Assembly: GCF_016735515.1 (NCBI RefSeq)
Contig: NZ_JAERQZ010000001.1
Location: 434,001-498,000 of the forward strand
Direction: 5' to 3'
DNA from: Piscinibacter sp. HJYY11
Lineage (GTDB): Bacteria > Pseudomonadota > Gammaproteobacteria > Burkholderiales > Burkholderiaceae_C
DNA: 64,000 bases
The notes beneath the pieces are model-generated. The model made no database searches. It saw only the letters and a list, made by a program, of their open reading frames with translations, and was not told where the DNA came from. Positions 46,514 through 55,487 of the stretch are shown here, piece by piece; the stretch's first letter is position 1; every line of letters starts with the position of its first letter. Position numbers and translations under genes: made by a program.

Positions 46514-47935
46514 ATGAAACACACACATCAACGGCGTGGCCGCCTCGGTGCCGCGGTGGCTGCCGCGCTGGTCTTCACCGGCTGCGCTTCCTTCTCGCCC
46601 GATGGCGGCATGGGCACGGTGTCTGAGCTGACCCGGGCCCGCACCGGGCAGGCGGTCACGGCACAACGCTCACCCCAGGAGGCCGACAGCGCGAAAGCGC
46701 GCATCGCCGAGATCCTCAAGGCACCGCTGAGCGCCGATGGCGCCGTCGAGCTGGCGCTGCTCAACAACCGCGGACTGCAGGCGAGCTTCAGCCAGCTCGG
46801 CGTGGCCGAGGCCGAGCTCGTGCAGGCGGGGCGCCTGCGCAACCCGGTCTTCAGCTTCGGGCGGATGGCGGCGGCCGGGGTGGTCGAGATCGAGCGCGCG
46901 ATCATGTTCGACGTGCTGAGCCTTCTGACGATGCCGATCGCGAAAGAGGTGCGGCAACGCCAGTTCGAACAGGCACAGTTCCAGGCGGCGTACGACGCTG
47001 TCGGCATCGCGTCGGACACACGCCGCGCGTACTTCAACGCGGTAGCATCGCAGGAGCTGGTGGGCTACTTCCGCCAGGTGAAGGAAGCGGCCGACGCGTC
47101 GAACGAGCTGGCCAAGCGCATGCTGCGCGCCGGCAACTTCAACAAGCTGGCGCAGATGCGTGAGCAGTCGTTCTACGCCGACGCGACGGCCGGCCTGGCT
47201 CGTGCGCAGCAGCAGGCCCTGGCCGACCGCGAGCGGCTGACGCGGCTTCTCGGGGTGTCGGGCGAGCAACTCGGCTTCACGCTGCCGGAGCGCCTGCCCG
47301 AGCTGCCCCAGGCTCCCGCGGAGCCGAAAGATGCGGAGCAGACGGCGCTCGACAAGCGCCTCGACGTGCTGATGGCGAAGCGCAGCACCGATGCCACGGC
47401 CAAGTCGCTCGGGCTCACGCGCGTCACGCGCTTCGTCAACGCGCTGGAAGTCGGCTACCAGAACAAGAGCGAGACCGACAGCCCGCGGGCCAACGGCTTC
47501 GAGCTGGAGCTGAGCGTGCCGCTGTTCGACTTCGGCGACGTGCGCACCCGGCGCGCGGAGGCGACCTACATGCAGGCGGTGCACCGCACGGCCGAAGTGG
47601 CGCTCAACGCCCGCTCGGAAGTGCGTGAGTCGTACGGCGCCTACCGCACCGCCTACGACCTGGCCCGCCACTACCGCGACGAGGTGGTGCCGCTGCGCAA
47701 GCGCATCTCGGAAGAGAACCTGCTTCGCTACAACGGCATGCTGATCGGCGTCTTCGAGCTGCTGGCCGACTCACGCGAGCAGGTGCGCAGCGTCACCGAG
47801 TACGTGCAGGCCTTGCGCGACTTCTGGGTGGCCGAGACCCACCTGCAGACAGCCGTGACCGGCCGCTCGCCTGGCGCGAGCGCCGCCCCCTCCACGACAT
47901 CGGCCGCCGGCTCCGAGCAGCCGGCCGGCCACTGA
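46514..47935 (+). CDS. TolC-family outer-membrane lipoprotein (copper efflux)
   Basis: A 473-residue outer-membrane factor. A signal peptide ends in a lipobox (LVFTGCAS), as in CusC/OprM-type channels. Two TolC repeats (about 55-255 and 275-455) have the helix patterns ALLNNRGLQASFSQLGVAEAELVQAG and ELELSVPLFDFGDVRTRRAEA. The channel would let copper or a complex leave the periplasm. No RND pump or membrane-fusion protein accompanies it in the window, which is odd. ATG 46514 sits 113 bp after the His-rich gene. The adjacent multicopper oxidase follows after 10 bp. Confidence 0.9.
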   Translation: MKHTHQRRGRLGAAVAAALVFTGCASFSPDGGMGTVSELTRARTGQAVTAQRSPQEADSAKARIAEILKAPLSADGAVELALLNNRGLQASFSQLGVAEAELVQAGRLRNPVFSFGRMAAAGVVEIERAIMFDVLSLLTMPIAKEVRQRQFEQAQFQAAYDAVGIASDTRRAYFNAVASQELVGYFRQVKEAADASNELAKRMLRAGNFNKLAQMREQSFYADATAGLARAQQQALADRERLTRLLGVSGEQLGFTLPERLPELPQAPAEPKDAEQTALDKRLDVLMAKRSTDATAKSLGLTRVTRFVNALEVGYQNKSETDSPRANGFELELSVPLFDFGDVRTRRAEATYMQAVHRTAEVALNARSEVRESYGAYRTAYDLARHYRDEVVPLRKRISEENLLRYNGMLIGVFELLADSREQVRSVTEYVQALRDFWVAETHLQTAVTGRSPGASAAPSTTSAAGSEQPAGH

Positions 47936-47945
47936 GAGAACCACC

Positions 47946-49319
47946 ATGTCCAATCGCAGAGATTTCTTTCGCGCGGCCGGTGCCGTGGCGCTGGGCGCGA
48001 GCGCGGTGAGCCGCGTCGGCGCCGCCTCCTTGCCCGAAGCGGTCTACCAGAGCGCACCGACGATGCAGCCGCCGATTGCGCCACCGACCGGCCGGCCCTT
48101 CAACCCCGTGGCCACGCTCAACGGCTGGTCGCTGCCCTGGCGCATGAACAACGGCGTCAAGGAGTTCCACCTCGTCGCCGAGCCGGTGGTGCGCGAGATG
48201 GCACCTGGCATGAAGGCCAACCTGTGGGGTTACAACGGCTCGAGCCCCGGGCCGACGATCGAGGCGGTGGAGGGCGACCGCGTGCGCATCTTCGTCACCA
48301 ACAAGCTGCCCGAGCACACCACCGTCCACTGGCACGGCGTGATGCTGCCCTCGGGCATGGACGGCGTGGGTGGCCTCACGCAGCCGCACATCGCGCCGGG
48401 CAAGACCTTCGTCTACGAGTTCACGCTCCTGCGCGCGGGCACGCACATGTACCACCCGCATGCCGACGAGATGACGCAGATGGCGATGGGGATGATGGGC
48501 ATGTTCATCATCCACCCGAAGGACGTGCGGCAGATGCGTGTCGACCGCGATTTCGTCTTCCTGCTCGCGGCCTACGACATCGAGCCGGGTGCTGCCACGC
48601 CCAAGACGGCCGAGATGACCGACTTCAACCTGTGGACCTGGAACAGCCGCGTCTTCCCCGGCATCGACCCGCTGGTGTGCCGCACCGGTGACCGTGTGCG
48701 CGTGCGGGTGGGCAACCTCACGATGACCAACCACCCGATCCACATGCACGGCCCGCACTTCGTCGTGACCGGCACCGACGGCGGCTGGGTGCCACCGTCG
48801 GCACGCTGGCCCGAGGTGACGACCGACGTGGCGGTGGGCCAGATGCGTGCCTTCGAGTTCGACGCGGTGGCGGGCGACTGGGCCATCCACTGCCACAAGT
48901 CGCACCACACGATGAACGCGATGGGCCATGACGTGCCCAACATGATCGGCGTCGACCACCAGGGCGTGGCCGAGCGCATCACCAAGCTCGTGCCTGACTA
49001 CATGGTCATGGGCGACAAGGGCATGGCCGAGATGGGCTCGATGGAAATGCCGCTGCCCGACAACACGCTGCCGATGATGACCGGCACCGGCCCCTTCGGC
49101 CCGCTGGAGATGGGCGGCATGTTCACCGTGGTGAAGGTGCGCGACGACGTGCCCCGCGGCAGCTACAAGGACCCGGGTTGGTACAAGCACCCGCAGGGGA
49201 CCGTGGCCTACGAATACACCGGCGAAGTGCAGGCGCCTGCGCGCACCGATGCGCCCAAGCCCGACGACGCCACGCTCAAGGTGCGCAAGCCCGCCGGCGG
49301 CCACGCGGGCCATCACTGA
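47946..49319 (+). CDS. Multicopper oxidase (Cu(I) oxidase, CopA/CueO-like)
   Basis: A 457-residue periplasmic oxidase. A twin-arginine-type signal (NRRDFFRAAG) suggests folding before export. Copper ligands are visible in order: HWHG (128-131), H167 and YHPH (169-172), HPIHMHG (263-269) and HCHKSHH (315-321). M326 is a likely axial ligand, as the type 1 region is HCH...H....M. The C-terminal 100 residues are Met-rich (MVMGDKGMAEMGSMEM), a feature that binds Cu(I) in CueO-like enzymes. It converts toxic Cu(I) to Cu(II) in the periplasm. The cupredoxin gene follows after 16 bp. Confidence 0.93.
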   Translation: MSNRRDFFRAAGAVALGASAVSRVGAASLPEAVYQSAPTMQPPIAPPTGRPFNPVATLNGWSLPWRMNNGVKEFHLVAEPVVREMAPGMKANLWGYNGSSPGPTIEAVEGDRVRIFVTNKLPEHTTVHWHGVMLPSGMDGVGGLTQPHIAPGKTFVYEFTLLRAGTHMYHPHADEMTQMAMGMMGMFIIHPKDVRQMRVDRDFVFLLAAYDIEPGAATPKTAEMTDFNLWTWNSRVFPGIDPLVCRTGDRVRVRVGNLTMTNHPIHMHGPHFVVTGTDGGWVPPSARWPEVTTDVAVGQMRAFEFDAVAGDWAIHCHKSHHTMNAMGHDVPNMIGVDHQGVAERITKLVPDYMVMGDKGMAEMGSMEMPLPDNTLPMMTGTGPFGPLEMGGMFTVVKVRDDVPRGSYKDPGWYKHPQGTVAYEYTGEVQAPARTDAPKPDDATLKVRKPAGGHAGHH

Positions 49320-49335
49320 TGAACAGGAGATGACG

Positions 49336-49830
49336 ATGAAGCTCTTCCCACTCACCCTCGCCGCCACCGTGTCGCTCGTGGCGACGGCGGCCCTCGCGCA
49401 CGGCGATGCCGCGCACTCCGCCAAGCCCCGCGCGTACGACGCGAGCCAGGTCGAAGACACGCCCTTCGGCCGCCAGGGCGACCCCGCGAAGGCCACGCGC
49501 ACCATCCGCGTCGACATGGCCGACACCATGCGCTTCACGCCGGCCCACATCCGCGTGAAGCGTGGCGAGACGGTGCGGCTCGTGGCCACCAACAAGGGCC
49601 AGGTGCTGCACGAGATGGTGCTGGGCACGCCCGATGAGCTGAAGAAGCATGCCGAGATGATGAAGAAGCACCCCGGCATGGAACACGACGAGGCGCACAT
49701 GGCCCACGTGAAGCCGGGCCAGCGCGGCGAGATCGTCTGGCAGTTCACGCAAGCAGGCGAGTTCCAGTTCGCCTGCCTGATCCCGGGTCACTTCGAGGCC
49801 GGCATGGTGGGCAAGGTGACCGTCAAATGA
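49336..49830 (+). CDS. Periplasmic cupredoxin
   Basis: A 164-residue secreted protein with a signal peptide ending ALAHG and a single cupredoxin domain. The type 1 copper ligands are H92 (VLHEMVLG), C147, H152 and M157 (ACLIPGHFEAGM). A Met/His/Lys-rich loop lies between the first ligand and the rest (KHAEMMKKHPGMEH), an insert that may bind extra copper. It probably passes electrons or copper to and from the multicopper oxidase. AGGAG supports ATG 49336; 49330 is the alternative. Confidence 0.92.
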   Translation: MKLFPLTLAATVSLVATAALAHGDAAHSAKPRAYDASQVEDTPFGRQGDPAKATRTIRVDMADTMRFTPAHIRVKRGETVRLVATNKGQVLHEMVLGTPDELKKHAEMMKKHPGMEHDEAHMAHVKPGQRGEIVWQFTQAGEFQFACLIPGHFEAGMVGKVTVK

Positions 49831-49853
49831 ATCGCGACAGAAAAGGAGTTCCC

Positions 49854-50147
49854 ATGAAGTTCGCATCCCTCTTCGCCGCCGCCGGCCTGGCCGTGTCGGC
49901 CGCCGTCTTCGCCCAGACCACCGCACCGCTCGTGGACGGTGAGGTGCGCAAGATCGACAAGGAGCAAGGCAAGATCACCCTCAAGCACGCGCCGATCCCC
50001 AACCTCGACATGGCCGGCATGACGATGGTCTTCCGCGTGGCCGATGCCAAGCTGCTCGACGCGGTGAAGCAGGGCGACAAGGTGAAGTTCACTGCCGACA
50101 AGGTCAACGGTGCCTTCACCGTGACCTCGATTCAGGCGGCCCCATGA
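49854..50147 (+). CDS. CusF-like periplasmic copper-binding protein
   Basis: A 97-residue secreted protein with a signal peptide ending VFAQ. The five-stranded CusF barrel contains ITLKHAPIPNLDMAGMTM (H45, M56, M58 as ligands). The tryptophan that stacks on Cu(I) in CusF is replaced by M53, which could add a fourth thioether ligand. The AAAGGAG ribosome-binding site precedes ATG 49854. It would bind Cu(I) and hand it to a carrier. It lies 23 bp after the cupredoxin gene. Confidence 0.9.
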   Translation: MKFASLFAAAGLAVSAAVFAQTTAPLVDGEVRKIDKEQGKITLKHAPIPNLDMAGMTMVFRVADAKLLDAVKQGDKVKFTADKVNGAFTVTSIQAAP

Positions 50148-50173
50148 GCTGCATCCGCTTCAAGGAGACCACC

Positions 50174-50722
50174 ATGCGTTCGTTCCTGCTGACTTTGCTC
50201 GTCGCCGGCGTGGCTTCCGGTAGCGTGGCGGGTGCCATGACCCTGGTGCATGCCGAACACAACCCCAAATCGCACACCCACAGCAGCTACAGCGGCATGG
50301 AGAGCCGTGCGATCAAGGCGCTGTCGAGCGAGCAGATCGCCGACCTGCGCGCGGGCAAAGGCATGGGGGCGTCACTGCCGGCCGAGCTCAATGGGGTGCC
50401 CGGGCCGATGCACGTACTGGAGTTGCGCGAGCGCCTCAACCTCACGCCGCAGCAAGCCACGCAGCTCGAGCGCATCGTGGCCGCCATGAAGGAGCGCGCG
50501 CAGTCTTTGGGGGAGCAGGTCATCGGGGCCGAAACCCGGCTGGACCGCGCGTTCGCCTCAGGCACGGCCGACGAGGCCCTGGTGCAAGCCTCGGCCGCCC
50601 ATATCGGCGAACTCCAGGGACAACTACGGGCGGTGCATCTGGTCGCGCACCTGCAGACGAAGGCGCTGATGTCGCGCGAGCAGGTCGGGGACTACAACCG
50701 GCTGCGCGGCTACACGAACTGA
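50174..50722 (+). CDS. Spy/CpxP-like periplasmic protein
   Basis: A 182-residue secreted protein. After a signal peptide, a short His-rich segment (HAEHNPKSHTHSS) precedes a helical domain with LNLTPQQATQLERIV (about 95-110), the LTxxQ motif of the Spy/CpxP chaperones and metal-sensing relatives such as CnrX. AAGGAGA supports ATG 50174; an ATG at 50144 overlapping the previous stop is the alternative. It probably protects periplasmic proteins from copper stress or buffers metal. It is the last gene of the rightward copper arm; the next gene is convergent. Confidence 0.85.
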   Translation: MRSFLLTLLVAGVASGSVAGAMTLVHAEHNPKSHTHSSYSGMESRAIKALSSEQIADLRAGKGMGASLPAELNGVPGPMHVLELRERLNLTPQQATQLERIVAAMKERAQSLGEQVIGAETRLDRAFASGTADEALVQASAAHIGELQGQLRAVHLVAHLQTKALMSREQVGDYNRLRGYTN

Positions 50723-50725
50723 GGC

Positions 50726-52417
50726 TCAGTAGCCCATCTTCTTCTTGAGCGCCTGGTCGACCCACATCCGCGCGTGGATGGGGCCCGGGCGCTCGGCACC
50801 AGCGCGCAGCTCGCCGCCGTAGTTCTTCACCCATGGCCACCAGGCGGTGTAGACGTACGGCGTGGGCAGCCAGATGTAGGGCGCCTGCTCGAGGATCTCG
50901 CGCGTCAGCAGGCGCACCTTCACCTGGCGGATCTTCTCGTCGGGCTCGGCGACGATCTCCTCCATCTTCTTGTCGAAGTTGGGGTCCTTCCAGCGCGAGG
51001 GGTTGAAGGTCGCCTTGCTGGTGAAGTTCTTGCGCAGCGAGGTGGTCGGGTTGGTGATGGTGTTGACGAAGTAGTAGCCCGGCTCGTTGGTGCCGGTGAA
51101 GAGGGCCTTCTGCATCGCGCCCGGCTCGGTGATGACGAGCTTGACCTTCACGCCCACCTTCTCGAGGTAGGCCGAGACCAGCGTCACGAGGTCATGGTTC
51201 TGCGTGTTGCCGCTGACCTGCACGCGGAACTCGAAGCCGTTGGGGTAGCCGGCCTGCGCCAGCAGCTCCTTGGCCTTCTTGGGATTGAAGGTGTAGAGCT
51301 CCTGGATGGAGGCCGGCATGGCCGACAGCGGCTCGTAGTAGCCGGTGTAGTCGGGGTGCTGGGGGTGCACGAACATCTCGGCGTTGCCGCCGTAATAGCC
51401 CTTGATGATGGCCTGCTTGTCGATGGCCATGTTGAGTGCGCGCCGCACGCGCACGTCGTCGAGCGGCTTGGTGTCGACGCGCATGCCGATCACCGTGCCC
51501 GAGATGCCGAGCCAGCGCGAGGTCTTGAGCTTGGGCGCGGTCTTCTTCAGCTCGTCGATGGCCGACCAGCTCACGAGCTCCAGAACGTCGAGCTTGCCGG
51601 TGCGCAGCGCGGTCAGCGCGGTGGCTTCTTCCTTGATGACGCGGTAGCTGATCCGGTCGACGAAGGGAAGCTTGTGCTCCTTGCCGCCGATCTTTTCCTT
51701 GTCCCAGTAGTTGGGGTTCTTGGTGAAGGTCGACGAGTTGCCCTGGATGTAGTCGGTGAGCAGGAAGGGACCGGTGCCGTTCACGTTCTTCCAGTTGCCG
51801 GCGCCGGCGGCCACCACTTCCTTGGGCACGATGGCGGAGTAGTAGCCCCAGCCGAAGCGGTAGTCCCACTCGGAGTTGTAGTTCTTGAAGGTGAAGACGA
51901 CGGTGTGCTTGCCCGTGGCCTCGACCTTGGCCACAAGGTCGAAGTAGCCGGGGATCTTCTTCGGGCTGGTGTTGATGCGGTTGTAGCTGAAGACCACGTC
52001 TTCGGCGGTGAGCTCGCGCGCTTCCATCACGCCGGGCTTGGCTGGGAACATCACGCCCTTACGCAAGGTGAACTCCACGCGCAGCGGGTTGTCGAGCATC
52101 TTCCAGCTCTCGGCCAGCTCGCCACGCATGCCGTCGTGCGGCAGCCAGGCGTCGGAGATGAAGCGGTGTGCGCCCCCGCGGCTGCGCGCTTTGGAAAGAT
52201 CGGCCACGATGAGCTGCTCGTAGGCGAGGCCCAGGTCGTTGTTGAGCTTCCACGACCAGTCGGCCGGGTCGAACGAGCCGGCGTTGAGGGTGTACATCAG
52301 CGTGCCGATGTTGAGCGCGCCGCCCGGCTGTGGCTCCTCGGCGGGCACCTGGGCGAAGGCCAGCGGCCAGGCGAGTGCGATGGTGACGGCGGACAGCCGT
52401 CGTGCGAAGTGCTTCAT
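50726..52417 (-). CDS. Peptide/nickel-type ABC transporter substrate-binding protein
   Basis: A 563-residue periplasmic solute-binding protein (SBP_bac_5, DppA/OppA-like). A signal peptide ends LAFA; the fold is complete, with DVVFSYNRI, NGTGPFLLTDY, NPNYWDKEK and RRALNMAIDKQAI motifs. GGGAG supports ATG 52417; a longer frame has no support. No permease or ATPase genes adjoin it, so it is an orphan receptor for a transporter encoded elsewhere, or it serves in sensing. The stop is 3 bp from that of the Spy-like gene, convergent with it. Confidence 0.93.
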   Translation of the reverse strand: MKHFARRLSAVTIALAWPLAFAQVPAEEPQPGGALNIGTLMYTLNAGSFDPADWSWKLNNDLGLAYEQLIVADLSKARSRGGAHRFISDAWLPHDGMRGELAESWKMLDNPLRVEFTLRKGVMFPAKPGVMEARELTAEDVVFSYNRINTSPKKIPGYFDLVAKVEATGKHTVVFTFKNYNSEWDYRFGWGYYSAIVPKEVVAAGAGNWKNVNGTGPFLLTDYIQGNSSTFTKNPNYWDKEKIGGKEHKLPFVDRISYRVIKEEATALTALRTGKLDVLELVSWSAIDELKKTAPKLKTSRWLGISGTVIGMRVDTKPLDDVRVRRALNMAIDKQAIIKGYYGGNAEMFVHPQHPDYTGYYEPLSAMPASIQELYTFNPKKAKELLAQAGYPNGFEFRVQVSGNTQNHDLVTLVSAYLEKVGVKVKLVITEPGAMQKALFTGTNEPGYYFVNTITNPTTSLRKNFTSKATFNPSRWKDPNFDKKMEEIVAEPDEKIRQVKVRLLTREILEQAPYIWLPTPYVYTAWWPWVKNYGGELRAGAERPGPIHARMWVDQALKKKMGY

Positions 52418-52511
52418 GGGGCTCCCTGGAAATCGACTTTTCAGTCTAGGGTGCATCCCCTGCGCGGCATCCCGGGACAAAGCCTGAGCCTCGTTCGGCC
52501 CTGCGCAACGC

Positions 52512-53177
52512 TCAGTCGCCGCGGGGCCCCGCGCTGCGCTTCTTGCGGGCGGCCGGCTTCTTCTCCTGCTGCTGGAAGCGTTTCTGCAGCGCCAGCCAGC
52601 CGCCCAGCGCGAAGTCGGTCCACAGGTCGGCTGCTTCTTCCGCGGTCACGCCCACGCGCTTGAGCGCGCGGCCCGAGAGGATGGGCGCGTTGACCACGAG
52701 GATCGAGCACACCTGCGCCACCTGCCGCGGCACGCCGTAGGTTTCGACGATGCGGTCGATGAAGTGCTCGGTGATGGCGGCGCGCTCGTCCTTGCCGCGA
52801 CGGCGCACGAGGTCGGAGACGGCGCGGTCGCTCGCCAGCAGGCGGATGATCGGGCCGCGCTCGTAGAGGTATTCGAAGCCGTGCTTCTGCGAGTTGCGGA
52901 TCAGCGGCTCGAGCGGTGCATCGGCCGGCAGCGCGGCGAGCTTGCGGGCGCCGAGGTACTGGTATTCGCGCTCGAGCACCGCCTTCAGGATGTCTTCGCG
53001 CTTGGGGAAGTACTTGTAGATGAGGGGCACGCTCACGCCGGCGAGCGCGGCGACCTTCTCCAGCGAGAAATCGGAGAGGCCTCTGTCCAGCACATAGGCC
53101 ACGGCGCTGTCGAGCAGTTGCTCGCGGCGCTCTTCAGGGGCCATGCGGCGGGCACGGGGGGCGGCAGCGGTGGGCAC
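52512..53177 (-). CDS. TetR/AcrR-family transcriptional regulator
   Basis: A 221-residue TetR regulator starting at GTG 53177 with AGAGGA upstream. The HTH is VSVPLIYKYFPKREDIL at about 49-65. The ligand domain is helical with LLASDRAVSDLVRRR and a basic tail (KKPAARKKRSAGPRGD). The N-terminal 100 residues closely match the partial TetR protein at the left edge of the window (shared LDSAV.Y, VLEREY.YLG, LPAD motifs). It lies upstream of the ABC binding protein on the same strand (94-bp gap), which it may control. Confidence 0.92.
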   Translation of the reverse strand: MPTAAAPRARRMAPEERREQLLDSAVAYVLDRGLSDFSLEKVAALAGVSVPLIYKYFPKREDILKAVLEREYQYLGARKLAALPADAPLEPLIRNSQKHGFEYLYERGPIIRLLASDRAVSDLVRRRGKDERAAITEHFIDRIVETYGVPRQVAQVCSILVVNAPILSGRALKRVGVTAEEAADLWTDFALGGWLALQKRFQQQEKKPAARKKRSAGPRGD

Positions 53178-53246
53178 TCGGTCCTCTTCGTCAACAGGGC
53201 GGCCGAGAGCATATCGCCGCCGCGCCGCGCGCGGCAGCGGGTGTCG

Positions 53247-54488
53247 TCAGTACAGGATGCGGCAGCGGATCGTGTCGGGCAAGCTGCACAGGTCGGCCAG
53301 GGCCACCTCCGGCGAGCCGCTGTCGACGTCGATCACGACATAGCCCACGTCTTCGCGCGTGCTGAGGTACTGCGCCGCGATGTTGACGCCGGCCTTGGAG
53401 AGCCGCTCGTTGACGCGGGCCATCACGCCCGGCACGTTGCGGTGGATGTGCAGCAGCCGGCTGCGGCCGGTGTGCTCGGGCAGCGCGACTTCGGGGAAGT
53501 TCACCGCCGAGGTCGTGGAGCCGTTGTTGCTGTAGCGGATGAGCTTGTCGGCCACCTCGCGGCCGATGTTGGCCTGGGCCTCGAGCGTGGAGCCGCCGAT
53601 GTGCGGCGTGAGAATCACGTTGTCGAAGCGCGTGAGCGGCGATTCGAACTTGGAATCGTTGCCTTGCGGTTCGACCGGGAACACGTCGATCGCGGCACCC
53701 GCGACGTGGCCGCTTTCCAGCGCCTCGGTGAGCGCCTCGATGTCGACCACCGTGCCGCGCGAGGCATTGATGAGGTGCGCGCCGGGCTTCATCACCGCGA
53801 TCTGGCGCTTGCCGATCAGGCCCTTGGTCGACGGCAATTCGGGCAGGTGCAGGGTCACGACATCCGAGCGCTCCAGCACCTCGTCGAGGCTCGCGAGCTG
53901 GCGCGCATTGCCGAGCGTGAGCTTCGACTCGATGTCGTGGAAGACGACCACCATGCCCAGCTGCTCGGCCAGCACGCCGATCTGCGTGCCGATGTGGCCG
54001 TAGCCCACGATGCCCAGCGTCTTGCCGCGCACCTCGAACGAGCCTTCGGCGCTCTTCGACCAGCCGTTGCGGTGGAGCAGGGCGTTCTTCTGCGGAATGC
54101 CGCGCATCAGCATGATGATCTCGGCCAGCACCAGCTCGGCCACGCTGCGCGTGTTGGAAAACGGCGCGTTGAAGACGGGGATGCCGAGCTCCATCGCCGT
54201 GGACAGGTCGATCTGGTTGGTGCCGATGCAGAAGGCGCCCACCGCAGCAAGCTTGGGCGCGGCGCGCAGCACCTCGGCGGTGAGCTGCGTGCGCGAGCGG
54301 ATGCCGAGGAAATGCGCATCGGCCAGCGCCTCGCGCAGCTCGGCCCCGGCCAGCGCCTTGGGCGAGGTGACGACGTCGGAATAGCCGTCGCGCTTGAGGG
54401 CGTCCACCGCTGACGGGTGGATGCCCTCGAGCAGCACGAACTTCAGCTTGGTCTTGGGAACGGAATGTCGGGTCGGGGTCGTCGTCAT
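53247..54488 (-). CDS. serA: D-3-phosphoglycerate dehydrogenase
   Basis: A 413-residue enzyme catalysing the first step of serine synthesis. The 2-hydroxyacid dehydrogenase signatures are GYGHIGTQIGVLAEQLGM (NAD-binding), LHLPELPSTKGLIG and PGAHLINASRGTVVDIEAL; the catalytic His is in TPHIGGSTLEAQ. A C-terminal ACT domain (about 335-413; LLHIHRNVPGVM) should bind serine for feedback inhibition. Length and order match the SerA form of E. coli. The start is the ATG at 54488. A short gene ends 4 bp upstream, so they are likely cotranscribed. Confidence 0.96.
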   Translation of the reverse strand: MTTTPTRHSVPKTKLKFVLLEGIHPSAVDALKRDGYSDVVTSPKALAGAELREALADAHFLGIRSRTQLTAEVLRAAPKLAAVGAFCIGTNQIDLSTAMELGIPVFNAPFSNTRSVAELVLAEIIMLMRGIPQKNALLHRNGWSKSAEGSFEVRGKTLGIVGYGHIGTQIGVLAEQLGMVVVFHDIESKLTLGNARQLASLDEVLERSDVVTLHLPELPSTKGLIGKRQIAVMKPGAHLINASRGTVVDIEALTEALESGHVAGAAIDVFPVEPQGNDSKFESPLTRFDNVILTPHIGGSTLEAQANIGREVADKLIRYSNNGSTTSAVNFPEVALPEHTGRSRLLHIHRNVPGVMARVNERLSKAGVNIAAQYLSTREDVGYVVIDVDSGSPEVALADLCSLPDTIRCRILY

Positions 54489-54492
54489 GCGG

Positions 54493-54828
54493 CTATTGTT
54501 GACCGCCGCCCTTTTCCCTGGCCGTGGCGGTGCCACCGCCGGGCGGCATGGACGGCTCCATCTGCTTCCCGGTAGGGGGGGCCGTCGGTTGCGGTGTCGG
54601 CGGCAGGCTCAGGCCTTCGCCGGGCCAGGTGCCGCCTTGATGGCGCGTCGGGTCGCCATAACCCATGCCGTAGTGGCCGACCTCGGCGCCGGGCTGCGCG
54701 CTCACGTCGGGGCCGTCTTCGTCTTCTGCGATGGGAGGCGCATGAAACATGTCTTCCGGGGGCGCGCCGGTGGATGTGCGGGCCGGTGGCCGTTGCGTGG
54801 CGGGGTGGCGCGAGGTGGGCGGTGTCAT
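54493..54828 (-). CDS. Proline-rich acidic hypothetical protein
   Basis: A 111-residue, low-complexity protein rich in Pro, Gly, Thr and acidic residues (PPEDMFHAPPIAEDEDGPD, then HYGMGYGDPTRHQGG). It is probably disordered. A strong AAGGAGA lies 6 nt before ATG 54828, so it is likely translated. No family was recognised. It ends 4 bp before serA on the same strand, an odd partner for a biosynthetic gene. It is divergent from the DUF2231 gene with a 148-bp spacer. Confidence 0.6.
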   Translation of the reverse strand: MTPPTSRHPATQRPPARTSTGAPPEDMFHAPPIAEDEDGPDVSAQPGAEVGHYGMGYGDPTRHQGGTWPGEGLSLPPTPQPTAPPTGKQMEPSMPPGGGTATAREKGGGQQ

Positions 54829-54976
54829 CACGGTCTCCTTTCGGTCAGCGCCGGGGCGGAGCTCCGGCGTCAGGCGGCGGGCAAGGCATGTTCCCCACGA
54901 ACGCTGCACGCACAACGCGGGCACCGCGATTGCCGAACTTTCGAGGACCACACCCCTCTCACCGAAAGGACCCACC

Positions 54977-55477
54977 ATGGAAAGCAAAGCCCGTCTCCTC
55001 GGCCACCCCATCCATCAGATGCTCGTGGTCTTCCCGCTCGGGCTGCTCGGTGCATCGGTCGTGTTCGACCTGCTGCACCGTGGCATGGACAGCGGCACGA
55101 TGGCGCTGGTGGCGCACTATCTGATCGCCGGCGGCTTGATCGCCGGGCTGGTGGCCGCACCGTTCGGCACGATCGACTGGCTCGCCATTCCGAAGGGCAC
55201 GCGGGCCAAGTCGGTGGGCGCGATGCACGCGGTGGGCAATGTCGTGGTGCTGGCGCTTTTTGCGGCAAGCTGGTTCGTGCGGCGCGATGCGCCAGAGACG
55301 CCGAGCGTGCTGGCCCATGTGCTCTCGTTCGGCGGCGCGTTTCTCTCGCTCATCACCGCCTGGCTCGGTGGCGAGCTGGTCGACCGCCTCGGCGTCGGGG
55401 TGGCCGATGATGCGAACCTGAACGCGCCGAGCTCGCTGCGCAAGCGGGAGCTCGCGAGTCGTCCCAACCTGCCCTGA
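54977..55477 (+). CDS. DUF2231 membrane protein
   Basis: A 166-residue inner-membrane protein with four hydrophobic helices and the DUF2231 start pattern (LLGHPIHQMLVVFPLGLLGASVVFDLL), including the conserved HP.H. Conserved histidines at both membrane faces suggest haem or metal binding (family knowledge, unproven). The C-terminus is cytoplasmic and polar. GAAAGGA precedes ATG 54977. The alpha/beta hydrolase follows after 10 bp, so the two form an operon. Confidence 0.9.
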   Translation: MESKARLLGHPIHQMLVVFPLGLLGASVVFDLLHRGMDSGTMALVAHYLIAGGLIAGLVAAPFGTIDWLAIPKGTRAKSVGAMHAVGNVVVLALFAASWFVRRDAPETPSVLAHVLSFGGAFLSLITAWLGGELVDRLGVGVADDANLNAPSSLRKRELASRPNLP

Positions 55478-55487
55478 CCGAGCCCCC

